Of a stretch of 53,804 nucleotides of DNA, positions 31,971 through 40,291 are shown piece after piece; position 1 is the first letter of the stretch, and every line of letters starts with the position of its first letter. The notes under the pieces are model-generated. The model was not told where the DNA came from, made no database searches, and saw nothing but the letters and a program-made list of their open reading frames with translations. The stretch is from CAYWIT01 sp964458415. GTDB taxonomy: Bacteria > Pseudomonadota > Alphaproteobacteria > Micavibrionales > UBA2020. The position numbers and the translations under genes are program-made. The stretch covers positions 1-53,804 of the forward strand of contig CAYWIT010000017.1 in assembly GCA_964458415.1 (NCBI GenBank), given 5' to 3'.

Positions 31971-32907
31971 CGGATTCTTGCATAATCATCCTGATTTCCC
32001 CGCGCTTCTTGGCATCGTGGCGGGCGAAATGGATATTGCCCCGGCCTTGGTCGAAAAAGACTATTGGATTATGCACTGCCTTTACGGGCTGCAAACGCTC
32101 GACATGGCGTTTGAGTTGAAGGGTGGAACGTCCCTTTCCAAGGGCTTCGGGCTGATACACCGTTTCTCCGAAGATATAGACATTCGGATTGAGCCACCCG
32201 CCCGGATGGATATAAAGACGGGCCGCAATCACGATAAACCGGAACACTGCCAAGGCCGGAAAGATTTTTATGACTGGCTGGCCGCAGCCATCACGATTGA
32301 CGGTATCCATGACGTTCAGCGCGATACCGCGTTTGACGATACAAAATATCGAAGCGGCGGCATCCGGCTACATTATAAAATCATTGGCGAAAAGATTGAT
32401 GGCCTGAAAGACGGGATTTTGCTGGAAGTCGGGTTTGACGATGTGACGCCAAACTTCCCCAGAACCATCGGTTCATGGGCCTATGATTACGCGGTCGGCA
32501 AAGTGCCGATCACCGACAACCGCGCCGTAGATGTTTCTTGCTATCATCCGGGCTATACGCTGGTTGAAAAACTGCAAACCATCTCCACCAAATTCCGTCA
32601 GCAGCAGAAAACGCGCCAATTCCCCGTTAATTTCATGCGGCATTATTATGATGTTTATTGCCTGTTGCAGGATGCGGAAACTGTGAAATTTATCGGCACA
32701 CCGGAATATCTGGCGCATAAAGAAAACCGCTTCCGCAGCGCGGATAATCCGGTGATTGCCGAAAATGAAGCCTTTTTATTGCAGGATAGGGAAACACGGG
32801 ATTTGTACCAATCCGCTTATCAATCCACACGTGCGTTGTATTATCAATCCCAGCCTGACTTTGATGCGATATTGCAGAAAATCGACGAATACGCTGAAAA
32901 ACTCTAG
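31960..32907 (+). CDS. abiEii: AbiEii-type nucleotidyltransferase toxin, second pair
   Basis: 315 aa. VEKDYWIMHCLYGLQ, LKGGTSLSKGFGLIHRFSEDIDIRI gives the nucleotidyltransferase GG-S and D-x-D motifs, as in the first toxin. C-terminal VEKLQTISTKFRQQ and FMRHYYDVYCLLQ are also conserved AbiEii features (compare the HYYDVHHL of the first copy). Complete at both ends. Located just right of the MOBQ oriT, at the boundary of the cargo. Confidence 0.88.
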   Translation: MSIDGFLHNHPDFPALLGIVAGEMDIAPALVEKDYWIMHCLYGLQTLDMAFELKGGTSLSKGFGLIHRFSEDIDIRIEPPARMDIKTGRNHDKPEHCQGRKDFYDWLAAAITIDGIHDVQRDTAFDDTKYRSGGIRLHYKIIGEKIDGLKDGILLEVGFDDVTPNFPRTIGSWAYDYAVGKVPITDNRAVDVSCYHPGYTLVEKLQTISTKFRQQQKTRQFPVNFMRHYYDVYCLLQDAETVKFIGTPEYLAHKENRFRSADNPVIAENEAFLLQDRETRDLYQSAYQSTRALYYQSQPDFDAILQKIDEYAEKL

Positions 32908-33210
32908 TGGCGCCCTGGTTAAATTCCAAAATACCTCTCGAAGAACATCCTTAATTTTTCTAGCACAATGGATTTTCTTGGCGCGGGCATTGTCCTTGGA
33001 GAATCTGGAAATAGGTAGCAGGGTACTGGCAAAAGCCGTCCCGGTTGATTTCGGTTCCCCATCACGGAAAACGTTAGCAATAAAGTTGCGCGTTTATCCC
33101 TTCGCGCAGCTTCGATTCTGTCAGAAAGTCCCTGATTAAAGCTTGTATAGGTAATTGGTGGATTCTCCGTTTACTTGTGATGGCTCTTAAGTATCACGCA
33201 GGATTAGGGG
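32908..33210. other. Gap without a supported gene
   Basis: About 300 bp between the second AbiE pair and the tetR promoter. Short open frames exist, such as a forward one containing LARALSLENLEIGSRVLAKAVPVDFG, but none has a start site or known family. It is probably a degraded remnant. Confidence 0.4.
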
Positions 33211-33256
33211 TTGATTTTTTTCCAATAAAATTATATGATAGTAATCAATTACTATC
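33211..33256 (+). promoter_or_regulatory. tetR promoter with overlapping operator
   Basis: TTGATT (33211-33216), 17 bp, TATGAT (33234-33239) is a good sigma-70 promoter. The palindrome GATAGTAATCAATTACTATC (33237-33256) overlaps the -10 and start point, so a bound repressor would block transcription. This also shows that translation starts downstream at 33270. Confidence 0.75.
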
Positions 33257-33269
33257 TTGGTGCGCTAAA

Positions 33270-33875
33270 ATGGAAACACAGGCTAAACTTTCGGCAGAAG
33301 AACGCAAAAATGTAACAATCGACGCGGTCATAGTGCTTGCGGGACAGCAGAATCCCAGCGAAATCACAACAGCAGCCATTGCAAAGCACATGGGCGTCAC
33401 GCAGGGGGCCTTATTTCGGCACTATGCCACAAAAGAGGCCCTCTGGGAGGCGGTCATGGAATGGGTTTCTAAACGTCTTCTTGATCGCCTTGATCGTGCC
33501 GCACAAGACATCCCCTCTCCGATAGCGGCGATGAAGGCGATGTTTATAAGCCACATAGAATTCGTTATCGATCATCCAGGCGTACCGCGCATGATGTTCG
33601 GAGAACTACAGCGTTCAGGATCAACGCCCGCCAAACGCATGGCTCATACGCTTATTAAGAACTACAGAAAACGTCTTCATGCCTTGATTGAAGAAGGAAA
33701 AAGTTGTGGCGAGCTATCCCCTTCTCTTGATACGGAAGCGGCGGCAATTCTTTTTATCGGCATGGTGCAAGGTCTTGTGATGCAATCTCTCCTTTCAGGA
33801 GATGTGGAGCGTATGCGTGAAGCAGGATCTTCTTTATATGCCATTTATCAGCGTGGAATTGCAGCCGCATCATGA
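33270..33875 (+). CDS. TetR-family repressor of the ABC exporter operon
   Basis: 201 aa. N-terminal HTH (VTIDAVIVLAGQQNPSEITTAAIAKHMGVTQGALFRHYATKEALWEAVMEW) is complete; the C-terminal ligand domain is of the common efflux-regulator type (VIDHPGVPRMMFGELQRSG). A longer frame starting at 33177 would run through the promoter and operator, so ATG 33270 is chosen, giving a short leader. It overlaps the adaptor gene (ATGA) and heads a four- to five-gene operon. Confidence 0.88.
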   Translation: METQAKLSAEERKNVTIDAVIVLAGQQNPSEITTAAIAKHMGVTQGALFRHYATKEALWEAVMEWVSKRLLDRLDRAAQDIPSPIAAMKAMFISHIEFVIDHPGVPRMMFGELQRSGSTPAKRMAHTLIKNYRKRLHALIEEGKSCGELSPSLDTEAAAILFIGMVQGLVMQSLLSGDVERMREAGSSLYAIYQRGIAAAS

Positions 33876-35026
33876 AAAAATTATCCCCCATTAATCGCAG
33901 AAAAATCAGCATTATTCTTGTGCTGCTTTCGCTATTCGTAACTTTTATCTATGTGGGGCTTAGATCAGGGCCGCTGGCGCCAATTCGCGTAGTGGTGGCA
34001 AAAGTTGATAGAGGGGAGATAGCGACATCTTTATTCGGTCTTGGAACTGTAGAAGCCCGCAATACCCACAAAATCGGCCCAACCACAACGGGGCGCATCA
34101 AGATCTTGACTGTTGATATTGGGGATGCCGTGCAGGCAGGGCAACTGCTCGGAGAAATGGATTCCATTGACCTTAAAAATCGCGCCGCTTCGCAGTCCTC
34201 TAGCATTAGACGCGCCGAAGCCTTCTCGCATCAGGCTGAAGCGACGCACAGTTATGCGAAAGGTGAGGCTGATAGAGCCGAGAAATTGTTTCCCACCGGA
34301 GCCCTCAGCAAATCACTTCTTGATTCCAAGCGTAAGGAACTACGCGTGGCCGAAGCAACCCTGCTTGCAGCCAGAGAAGATCTGGCACGAGCAAAGTCTG
34401 ATTATGATGCAATTATAAATCAGCTTGATAATGCGCTTTTGGTATCGCCAATAGAAGGAATAGTTGTATTACGCAATGCAGAAGTAGGAACAACCGTCGT
34501 AGCGGGTCAGGCGGTGTTTGAAATTGTTGATCCAAAATCCATCTGGATCAATGCCAGATTCGACCAGATCAGCTCATCAGGATTAAAGGGAAAGCTCCCA
34601 ACTAAGATTGTTCTGCGTTCAAGAAATGGAGAATCTTTGAAGGGACAGGTTCTGTATGTGGAACCAAAAGCGGATTCCGTTACCGAAGAAATGTTAGCGA
34701 AGGTGATTTTTGATACCCCCCCTGAATCGCTGCCGCCTTTGGGAGAACTCGCCGAAGTAACCGTGAGTCTGCCTCCTCTTCCGTCCTCCCCTATAGTTCC
34801 TAACGCGTCTATCCAGCACGTAGACGGAAAAACAGGGGTATGGGAAATAAAAGACGGAAGTCTATCCTTTGTTCCTGTGGTTTTAGGCAGTTCAGATTTG
34901 GATGGTCATGTTCAGGTCAGAGAAGGCCTAAAAGGAGGAGAAGATATTGTTGTCTATAGCGAAAAATCTCTGTCCGTGCACAGCCGTATTCATGTAGTTG
35001 ATAAAATTCAAGAGGCAGTACGATGA
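33872..35026 (+). CDS. Periplasmic adaptor (HlyD/MFP family)
   Basis: 384 aa. N-terminal membrane anchor (ISIILVLLSLFVTFIYVGL), lipoyl halves (GRIKILTVDIGDAVQAGQLLGEMD and VSPIEGIVVLRNAEVGTTVVAGQ), a coiled-coil hairpin between them, then beta-barrel (IWINARFDQISSSGLKGK). It links an inner-membrane ABC transporter to the periplasm or an outer-membrane exit. Complete, in contrast to the truncated adaptor at 29 kb. It overlaps both the tetR and permease genes by 4 bp. Confidence 0.9.
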   Translation: MKKLSPINRRKISIILVLLSLFVTFIYVGLRSGPLAPIRVVVAKVDRGEIATSLFGLGTVEARNTHKIGPTTTGRIKILTVDIGDAVQAGQLLGEMDSIDLKNRAASQSSSIRRAEAFSHQAEATHSYAKGEADRAEKLFPTGALSKSLLDSKRKELRVAEATLLAAREDLARAKSDYDAIINQLDNALLVSPIEGIVVLRNAEVGTTVVAGQAVFEIVDPKSIWINARFDQISSSGLKGKLPTKIVLRSRNGESLKGQVLYVEPKADSVTEEMLAKVIFDTPPESLPPLGELAEVTVSLPPLPSSPIVPNASIQHVDGKTGVWEIKDGSLSFVPVVLGSSDLDGHVQVREGLKGGEDIVVYSEKSLSVHSRIHVVDKIQEAVR

Positions 35027-36228
35027 TTAATCTTGCCAGTCGGGATATCCTTCATGCCTGGGGCAAGTTTGTTTTTACCGGCATTGGTCTTGGCCTTTTG
35101 ATCGGCGTTACGCTTGTGATGGCGGGAGTTTATCGCGGCATGGTTGATGATGGAAAAGCCTTGCTTGACAACAGTCGCGCCGATCTTTGGGTGGTACAAA
35201 AAGACACGTTAGGCCCTTATGCGGAATCTTCGAGCGTCAACGATGATATCTACCGTTCAATCATGCTGATGCCAGGAATTCAGCAAGCCGTGAACGTCAC
35301 TTACTTGACCATGCAGGTACGAAAAGAGGGAAAAGATGTGCGGGCTATGGTTGTTGGCATAACTCCCAACACTGAGCCGACTTACCCTGGATGGCCCTCC
35401 TATCTGGTATCAGGGCGGCAAATAACACGTAGCCATTACGAAGCCGTAGCCGATGTAAAAACAGGATTCCGGCTAGGGGATAAAATTACAATTCGCCGTA
35501 ATAAATATGAGGTAGTGGGGCTAACACGACGTATGGTCTCTTCCAGCGGAGACCCCATGATTTTTATTCCGCTCAAGGACGCCCAAGAAGCTCAGTTCCT
35601 AAAAGATAATGACGCTATTTTACAAGGTCGCCGTCGTGTAGAAGAAAATTCTGTGTTTAATCAACCTAGCATTCCCAATCTTCTTGAGTCGACACTAGCT
35701 GCACAAAATACGAATAGCTACGTAAATGCTGTCTTGGTCAGGCTGGCCCCAGGTTTTTCTTCAGAAGAAGTGGCAGAGAACATTACGCGATGGAAAAGGC
35801 TTACTGTCTATACGCGAAGCCAAATGGAAGCCATACTCGTCGGAAAACTCATCGCGACTTCCGCCAAACAGATTGCTATGTTTCTTGTTATTTTAGCAGT
35901 GGTAAGTGCCGCAATAGTGGCGTTTATTATTTACACGCTTACAATGGACAAAATACGAGAGATCGCCGTGCTTAAGCTAATCGGGACTCGGAACCGAACG
36001 ATAGCCTCAATGATTCTACAACAGGCGCTAGCCCTTGGCTTTATAGGCCTCGTTGTCGGCAAAATCTCGGCAACGTTTGCCGCCCCTGCATTTCCTAAAT
36101 ATGTTCTTCTGATCCCGCAAGATTCCATCGCAGGATTTTTCATTGTGATGTTGATTTGTACTCTCGCCAGCATTGTCGCTATTCGGATTGCGATAAAAGT
36201 AGATCCGGCAGAAGCCATCGGGGGATAA
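35023..36228 (+). CDS. ABC transporter permease, FtsX/MacB type
   Basis: 401 aa. One N-terminal membrane helix (FVFTGIGLGLLIGVTLVMAGVYRGM), a ~220-residue periplasmic domain, then three helices (MFLVILAVVSAAIVAFIIYTL; IASMILQQALALGFIGLVVG; IAGFFIVMLICTLASIVAI) and the end VDPAEAIGG. TMDKIREIAVLKLIGTRNRTI is the classic FtsX-fold cytoplasmic loop. It probably exports a lipophilic compound or moves lipids with its ATPase; the substrate is unknown. Confidence 0.9.
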   Translation: MINLASRDILHAWGKFVFTGIGLGLLIGVTLVMAGVYRGMVDDGKALLDNSRADLWVVQKDTLGPYAESSSVNDDIYRSIMLMPGIQQAVNVTYLTMQVRKEGKDVRAMVVGITPNTEPTYPGWPSYLVSGRQITRSHYEAVADVKTGFRLGDKITIRRNKYEVVGLTRRMVSSSGDPMIFIPLKDAQEAQFLKDNDAILQGRRRVEENSVFNQPSIPNLLESTLAAQNTNSYVNAVLVRLAPGFSSEEVAENITRWKRLTVYTRSQMEAILVGKLIATSAKQIAMFLVILAVVSAAIVAFIIYTLTMDKIREIAVLKLIGTRNRTIASMILQQALALGFIGLVVGKISATFAAPAFPKYVLLIPQDSIAGFFIVMLICTLASIVAIRIAIKVDPAEAIGG

Positions 36229-36229
36229 A

Positions 36230-36940
36230 ATGTCTGGCAAAGGAATTCGTATTGAGGGGCTAAAAAAACGATATGGCGAAGGCGACACAGCTGTTTATGC
36301 TTTAAAAAACGTGAACATGCAGGTTGATGCCGGGGAAGTTGTAGGGTTGATAGGCCCTTCCGGCTCTGGAAAAACGACACTCCTTAAATGTCTCGGTGCT
36401 GTTATTGATCCAACAGAAGGACTCATGGCTTTAGGTAATGAAGTTATCTTTGACAACGGGTGGAGAGTCAGGGATCTGCGGGCGTTGCGTCGTGATAAAA
36501 TCGGATTTGTGTTTCAGGCTCCGTATCTTATACCTTTTCTGGATGTGACCGATAACGTCGCTCTCTTGCCGATGCTGGCGGGCGTTCCCAACGAAGAAGC
36601 GCGGAAAAGAGCGAAAGATTTGCTTGCTGCTTTGGATGTTCAGCATAGAGCGAACGCTATGCCATCTCAACTTTCGGGTGGAGAACAACAGCGTGTGGCG
36701 ATTGCGCGTGGGTTAGTAAACCGTCCACCTATCATCTTAGCGGATGAACCAACTGCTCCGCTTGACTCCACGCGTGCCATGGCCGTCATTCGTATTCTCA
36801 ATAACATGGCGCAAGAATTTGAAACTGCAATCATCGTTGTTACACACGATGAGAAAATCATTCCCACCTTCAAACGCATCTATCATATTCGTGATGGCAT
36901 TACGCATGAAGAGGTCGGTGAGGGAAGAAACATTGAATAA
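36230..36940 (+). CDS. ABC transporter ATP-binding protein, MacB/LolD type
   Basis: 236 aa. Walker A GPSGSGKTT, Q-loop FVFQAPYLIPFLDV, signature LSGGEQQRVAIARGL, Walker B IILADEPTAPLDS and H-loop VVTHDE are all present. It pairs with the FtsX-type permease one base upstream. No fused permease domain. SD of its own is weak, so translation is probably coupled. Confidence 0.92.
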   Translation: MSGKGIRIEGLKKRYGEGDTAVYALKNVNMQVDAGEVVGLIGPSGSGKTTLLKCLGAVIDPTEGLMALGNEVIFDNGWRVRDLRALRRDKIGFVFQAPYLIPFLDVTDNVALLPMLAGVPNEEARKRAKDLLAALDVQHRANAMPSQLSGGEQQRVAIARGLVNRPPIILADEPTAPLDSTRAMAVIRILNNMAQEFETAIIVVTHDEKIIPTFKRIYHIRDGITHEEVGEGRNIE

Positions 36941-36954
36941 AACAGGAGAATCCA

Positions 36955-37443
36955 ATGAGTCGCTTATCCATTAACATACTGGCTATTGTAGCAACGTTCG
37001 CTTTCTATATCCCTCCGGTATGGGCTGAAGCTCAGCATACCCATCATCAGGAAGAAAAAAAGCAAGGCGCAATAGCTCCTCAGCTTGATCATGGGAAATT
37101 ATGGGCTACCGATTCTTCGTTGCGCCAAGGGATGGAGCGCATCCGCGATGCCGCTATTCTTGCCTATAAGGCATCGATTAATGGCGCACCCAGTAAAGAG
37201 GCGTCGGCAACCTTGGCATCCAGCATAGATAATGCGTTAGCCTTTATGTTCGAACATTGCCGTCTTGAGCCTGATGCGGATGCAAATCTGCATATATTGC
37301 TTGAACAACTGATGCGCGCGTCGGATTCCTTGAAAAAGAATCCTGACTCAACAGAAGGAATGCTCCAAGTTTTTGAGGTTCTAAAAGTTTACCCGCACTA
37401 TTTCGAGCATATAGGGTGGAAGCCCGTTAGTCAGAATAAATAA
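36955..37443 (+). CDS. Periplasmic His-rich protein (162 aa), DnrO-like
   Basis: Signal peptide (INILAIVATFAFYIPPVWA), then a histidine-rich AEAQHTHHQEE start and LDHGKLWATDSSLRQGMERIRDAAILAYKA, which resembles proteins annotated DnrO in metal- and drug-response operons. The end has HCRLEPDADANLHILLEQL. The histidines may bind a metal, which is not shown. It is 14 bp after the ATPase gene with AACAGGAGA upstream and closes the exporter operon. Confidence 0.72.
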   Translation: MSRLSINILAIVATFAFYIPPVWAEAQHTHHQEEKKQGAIAPQLDHGKLWATDSSLRQGMERIRDAAILAYKASINGAPSKEASATLASSIDNALAFMFEHCRLEPDADANLHILLEQLMRASDSLKKNPDSTEGMLQVFEVLKVYPHYFEHIGWKPVSQNK

Positions 37444-37669
37444 GATAAGGGTTGCACCAGCGGCGCACCAGCCTTCGCTAAATCTACGGCGGACAGGTTG
37501 GATGGCTGGCAGAAAGATAGGGGCAGCCGGGACAGCGAGGCTCGCCGTCCTGTTTCAGCCGCCCCGCATTGATCGTTACCTTTTATTTTTTGGATTTCTG
37601 CGCGGTCTGGGAGGCTCGGAACGGGCCGTTCCCGCCTTGCCGCTTTTGCTGGTTTCAGGGCCGCCCGGT
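37444..37669. other. Unassigned junction sequence upstream of the ompV fragment
   Basis: GC-rich stretch unlike its neighbours. A forward open frame spans it but encodes no recognisable domain. A reverse frame is rich in Arg, Lys and Pro and ends at a stop, like a C-terminal tail of some lost gene. Most likely a recombination scar. Confidence 0.35.
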
Positions 37670-37984
37670 TCCCGTTACCCTCTTACCCAAAAAATCATCA
37701 TGTCGGGTTCGATTGGCACCATGTGGGCTGACGAAGATCATATGAGCAATCGTTTCGGCGTGAGTGCCGGACAGTCGGCAGCATCCGGCTACAGTCAACA
37801 TGATACGGAATCAGGTATTAAATCCGTTGGCTTCTCGGTCGGCGCAACTTACCTGCTGACGGACAGATGGAACGCAAACCTCACCTTCCGGGGTGACAGG
37901 CTGCTGGGCGATGCTGCCGACAGCCCTGTCGTGAAGGATGATTTTGTACCTGCTGTGTTTTTAACCACCAGCTACAAATTTTAA
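37670..37984 (+). pseudogene. MipA/OmpV outer-membrane protein, C-terminal fragment
   Basis: About 100 codons read IGTMWADEDHMSNRFGVSAG, QSAASGY, KSVGFSVGATYLLTDRWNANLTF, LLGDAADSPVV and end in YKF, the usual terminal aromatic of outer-membrane barrels. This is the C-terminal third of MipA/OmpV proteins. The upstream part of the same open frame has no barrel or signal features, so the gene has lost its 5' end. The sequence from 37450 to 37670 is of another origin and not assigned. Confidence 0.75.
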
Positions 37985-38002
37985 AGACGATTAAGTATCA
38001 GG

Positions 38003-38019
38003 GGGGAGAAAATCTCCCC
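38003..38019 (+). terminator. Hairpin after the ompV fragment
   Basis: GGGGAGA and TCTCCCC form a 7-bp stem 20 bp after the stop. The following sequence is T-rich but not a clean U-run, so termination is plausible and probably weak. Confidence 0.45.
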
Positions 38020-38139
38020 TAATGCTTCGTTTCTTCTATAAAAGCGCGGGGTCTCCTTTACGGAAAGCTGTTCGAATTTTCTAGATGATCTGATTGATTA
38101 GATAGGTGGTTAATCAAGCATAGTTTATCAACACATTTT

Positions 38140-39027
38140 TTATGTTGATAAATCTAATGACTCTAGTTCCTGCGCCGCCAGCGTTTTCAGTTGAATTGCT
38201 AATTTATCGATACTATCGCGGGAAGAAAAATCTGATCTAAATACGAGTCCAATGGAACGAAAATATTGCGATCCAAGTGTATAATAAGACAAACCGTCGT
38301 TTTCGCGACGGGCTAAGGCCGGCATCAGGGTAACGTCACCGTCGCTTTTTACCAACATTTTGCGGATTGTTTCAAGGCTAGTGTATTTAAAAACTCTATC
38401 TTTTTTATGCGTATCTAACTTGCATATATCAAAAGTTTGATTGGCCATACAATGCTCCTCACTTAAAAGTAGGAAGCGGCACTCATCTCCAATCCGCAAA
38501 TTTTCTAGATTGATATTATCTGCACAATGGCCGGCTTTTGACATTGCCAATAAGAAAGGCTCGTCATACAAATGAAGAATATCAAGACCATAGATTCTCA
38601 CAGGCAGCGCCAGAATCGCTGCATCAATTGCCTCATTCAGCAAATCTTTTATAAGAGCCTCGGTCGTTGATTCTGTTAGTATAAAATCGCGACTATCCAG
38701 CAAATAGGGAAACAAGTATGGGGCTGTCGTTGCAATGGCACCCAGTCGTATGGGTGGTTGCTTTTGACCTTGATAATTTTTTGCCAATGTATTTATCGAT
38801 TGCAAGTTATGCTGGATAGTTTGCAGATATTTAACAAGCTCTTCACCAAAAGATGTAAGTTGCACACCCTTTTGTCCGCGCATAAAGATGATATGCCCAA
38901 GTTGATCCTCCACCTTTTTGATTTGTATGCTTAATGATGGTTGGCTGACATGGCATAAAGCCGCCGCTGCTGCAAAGCTGCCTGTTTCTGCGGCAGACAA
39001 AATATATTCTATATCGCGACAGTTCAT
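38140..39027 (-). CDS. oxyR: OxyR-type LysR peroxide sensor
   Basis: 295 aa. N-terminal LysR HTH (YILSAAETGSFAAAAALCHVSQPSLSIQIKKVEDQLG). In the sensor domain, C193 and C202 in EEHCMANQTFDIC have the same nine-residue separation and context as Cys199/Cys208 of E. coli OxyR (GHC...FC), so a peroxide-driven disulfide is expected. It is transcribed away from a peroxiredoxin gene, with a good OxyR binding site between them. SD AAGG 8 nt before the ATG. Confidence 0.88.
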   Translation of the reverse strand: MNCRDIEYILSAAETGSFAAAAALCHVSQPSLSIQIKKVEDQLGHIIFMRGQKGVQLTSFGEELVKYLQTIQHNLQSINTLAKNYQGQKQPPIRLGAIATTAPYLFPYLLDSRDFILTESTTEALIKDLLNEAIDAAILALPVRIYGLDILHLYDEPFLLAMSKAGHCADNINLENLRIGDECRFLLLSEEHCMANQTFDICKLDTHKKDRVFKYTSLETIRKMLVKSDGDVTLMPALARRENDGLSYYTLGSQYFRSIGLVFRSDFSSRDSIDKLAIQLKTLAAQELESLDLST

Positions 39028-39056
39028 TACATAACCTTGAAGATCTTTTTAAAGAT

Positions 39057-39094
39057 ATAGTTCTTGTCTATAGCAAGACATAGAAAATTTATAA
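39057..39094. promoter_or_regulatory. OxyR binding site between oxyR and the peroxiredoxin gene
   Basis: ATAGTTCTTGTCTAT (39057-39071) fits the OxyR half-site rule ATAG-7-CTAT exactly. A second, weaker half ATAGAAAATTTATAA starts at 39080, 8 bp later (consensus 7). It lies in the divergent promoter region. Confidence 0.7.
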
Positions 39095-39159
39095 TTTTTT
39101 TTAGGCTTGGAACTTGAAAGAGTAAGTGTCCGTAAAACAATTATCGAGAGGATATGTAT

Positions 39160-39813
39160 ATGACTGATGCTTCCAACATGCGCCCGAGTATGCCACGTAT
39201 CAATGAGCCAGCCCCGGATTTTAAGGCGAAGACTACGTTCGGAGAAAAAACTCTGGCTGATTACAAAGGGGAATGGCTTGTTCTCTTTTCCCATCCGTCT
39301 GATTTTACACCCGTTTGTACAACAGAATTTATGGGGTTTGCTAACAGGCAAGATGATTTTGCCAAAATAGGTTGCAATCTTCTGGGGCTGTCTATCGACA
39401 GCATCCATTCTCATATCGCATGGGTCCGCAGTATCAAGGATAATTTTGGCGTTGATATTGACTTTCCGATTATTGCCGACCTGTCCATGCAGGTTGCCAA
39501 GGATTACGGCATGATTCATCAGGGAGCCAGTGATACTGCAGCTGTTCGTGCTGTTTTTGTGATCGATCCGCAAGGTATGGTTCGTGCCATGCTGTATTAT
39601 CCGATGTCGAATGGTCGCAGCGTTGATGAAGTGTTTCGCCTTGTTCAGGCATTGCAAACTTCTGATGCTCATAAAGTTGCTACTCCTGAAAACTGGCAGC
39701 CCGGCGAATGTTGCATCGTTCCTCCGCCGCATACGCAGGCAGACGCGGAGAAACGGAAGGGCGAGGGATATGAATACACCGATTGGTATTTCTGTAAAAA
39801 GAAGGTCGCCTGA
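39160..39813 (+). CDS. Peroxiredoxin (Prx6/AhpC-like)
   Basis: 217 aa from ATG 39160, which has AGAGG at good spacing; an in-frame ATG six bases earlier is too close to that site. Peroxidatic C53 in HPSDFTPVCTTEF. The C-terminal extension NWQPGECCIVPPP...YEYTDWYFCKKK has extra cysteines that act as resolving residues in the archaeal-type Prx6 group. It reduces hydrogen peroxide and organic peroxides in the cytoplasm. Regulation by the divergent OxyR is expected. Confidence 0.92.
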   Translation: MTDASNMRPSMPRINEPAPDFKAKTTFGEKTLADYKGEWLVLFSHPSDFTPVCTTEFMGFANRQDDFAKIGCNLLGLSIDSIHSHIAWVRSIKDNFGVDIDFPIIADLSMQVAKDYGMIHQGASDTAAVRAVFVIDPQGMVRAMLYYPMSNGRSVDEVFRLVQALQTSDAHKVATPENWQPGECCIVPPPHTQADAEKRKGEGYEYTDWYFCKKKVA

Positions 39814-39843
39814 TTTTTTTGCGAGCATAAACGCCTTAAATGA

Positions 39844-39898
39844 CGTTGAAAGCCGTTTCATGCCAAGCGCGGCTTTCAACGCTTTGCGGGTTTTTTAT
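39844..39898. terminator. Bidirectional terminator between peroxiredoxin and arsR-like genes
   Basis: CGTTGAAAGCCG (39844-39855) and CGGCTTTCAACG (39870-39881) form a perfect 12-bp stem, followed after nine bases by a six-T run. It separates convergent genes; its right arm overlaps the last codons of the leftward regulator gene. Confidence 0.65.
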
Positions 39899-40211
39899 TG
39901 CGGCTGTTAGAAAAATCTTTGCAGTAGATATCATGCAGGGTGTTCATGATTTCCATGACATGCGGATTGCAAATACTGTAATACAGCGTCCGGTGATCGC
40001 GGCGATAGTCAATCAGTCCCTCGTTTTTGAGTTTTCCCAGATGCTGGGACATGGAAGTCTGGGCAAGACCCGTGGCATCAATCAGCTGCGTAACGCTTTT
40101 TTCCCCTTCAACGAGCTGGCACAAGATCATGAGCCGGTGAGGGCTGCCAAAGCATTTCATGAATTCGGAAACTTCTTCCGCCCTTTTTTGCATTTTTTCC
40201 ATCATGAGCAT
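39876..40211 (-). CDS. ArsR-family persulfide sensor (BigR/SqrR-like)
   Basis: 111 aa. Winged helix (GSPHRLMILCQLVEGEKSVTQLIDATGLAQTSMSQHLGKLKNEGLIDYRRDHRTLYYSI). C31 and C97 are 66 residues apart and sit in the same places as the reactive cysteine pair of SqrR and BigR (also 66 apart), which form a polysulfide link when sulfide rises. No classical metal-binding ELCVCD motif. It is divergent from the sulfide operon, with an AT-rich palindrome between. SD AAAGGGGG before the ATG. Confidence 0.85.
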   Translation of the reverse strand: MLMMEKMQKRAEEVSEFMKCFGSPHRLMILCQLVEGEKSVTQLIDATGLAQTSMSQHLGKLKNEGLIDYRRDHRTLYYSICNPHVMEIMNTLHDIYCKDFSNSRNKKPAKR

Positions 40212-40237
40212 ATGCCCCCTTTACATTTTATAAAAAA

Positions 40238-40263
40238 ATGATATGATAATGGTATAATATCAT
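40238..40263. promoter_or_regulatory. Operator/promoter of the sulfide operon
   Basis: ATGATAT (40238-40244) and ATATCAT (40257-40263) form an inverted repeat that spans a consensus -10 TATAAT (40253-40258) on the forward strand. It lies between the divergent regulator and rhodanese genes, as expected for repression by the ArsR-type protein. Confidence 0.55.
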
Positions 40264-40291
40264 GAAATAACGAAAAAAGGAAGTGGTCGTT

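Noticed and set aside
32756..33139. Forward 127-codon frame between abiEii and tetR
   Set aside because: First third overlaps abiEii in another frame and the rest has no known domain or ribosome site.
33177..33269. Upstream start for tetR
   Set aside because: It would place the consensus promoter and operator inside the coding region; the downstream ATG matches the usual TetR N-terminus.
37502..37669. N-terminal half of the frame ending in the OmpV fragment
   Set aside because: No signal peptide or barrel pattern; composition differs from the OmpV part. Treated as unrelated junction sequence.
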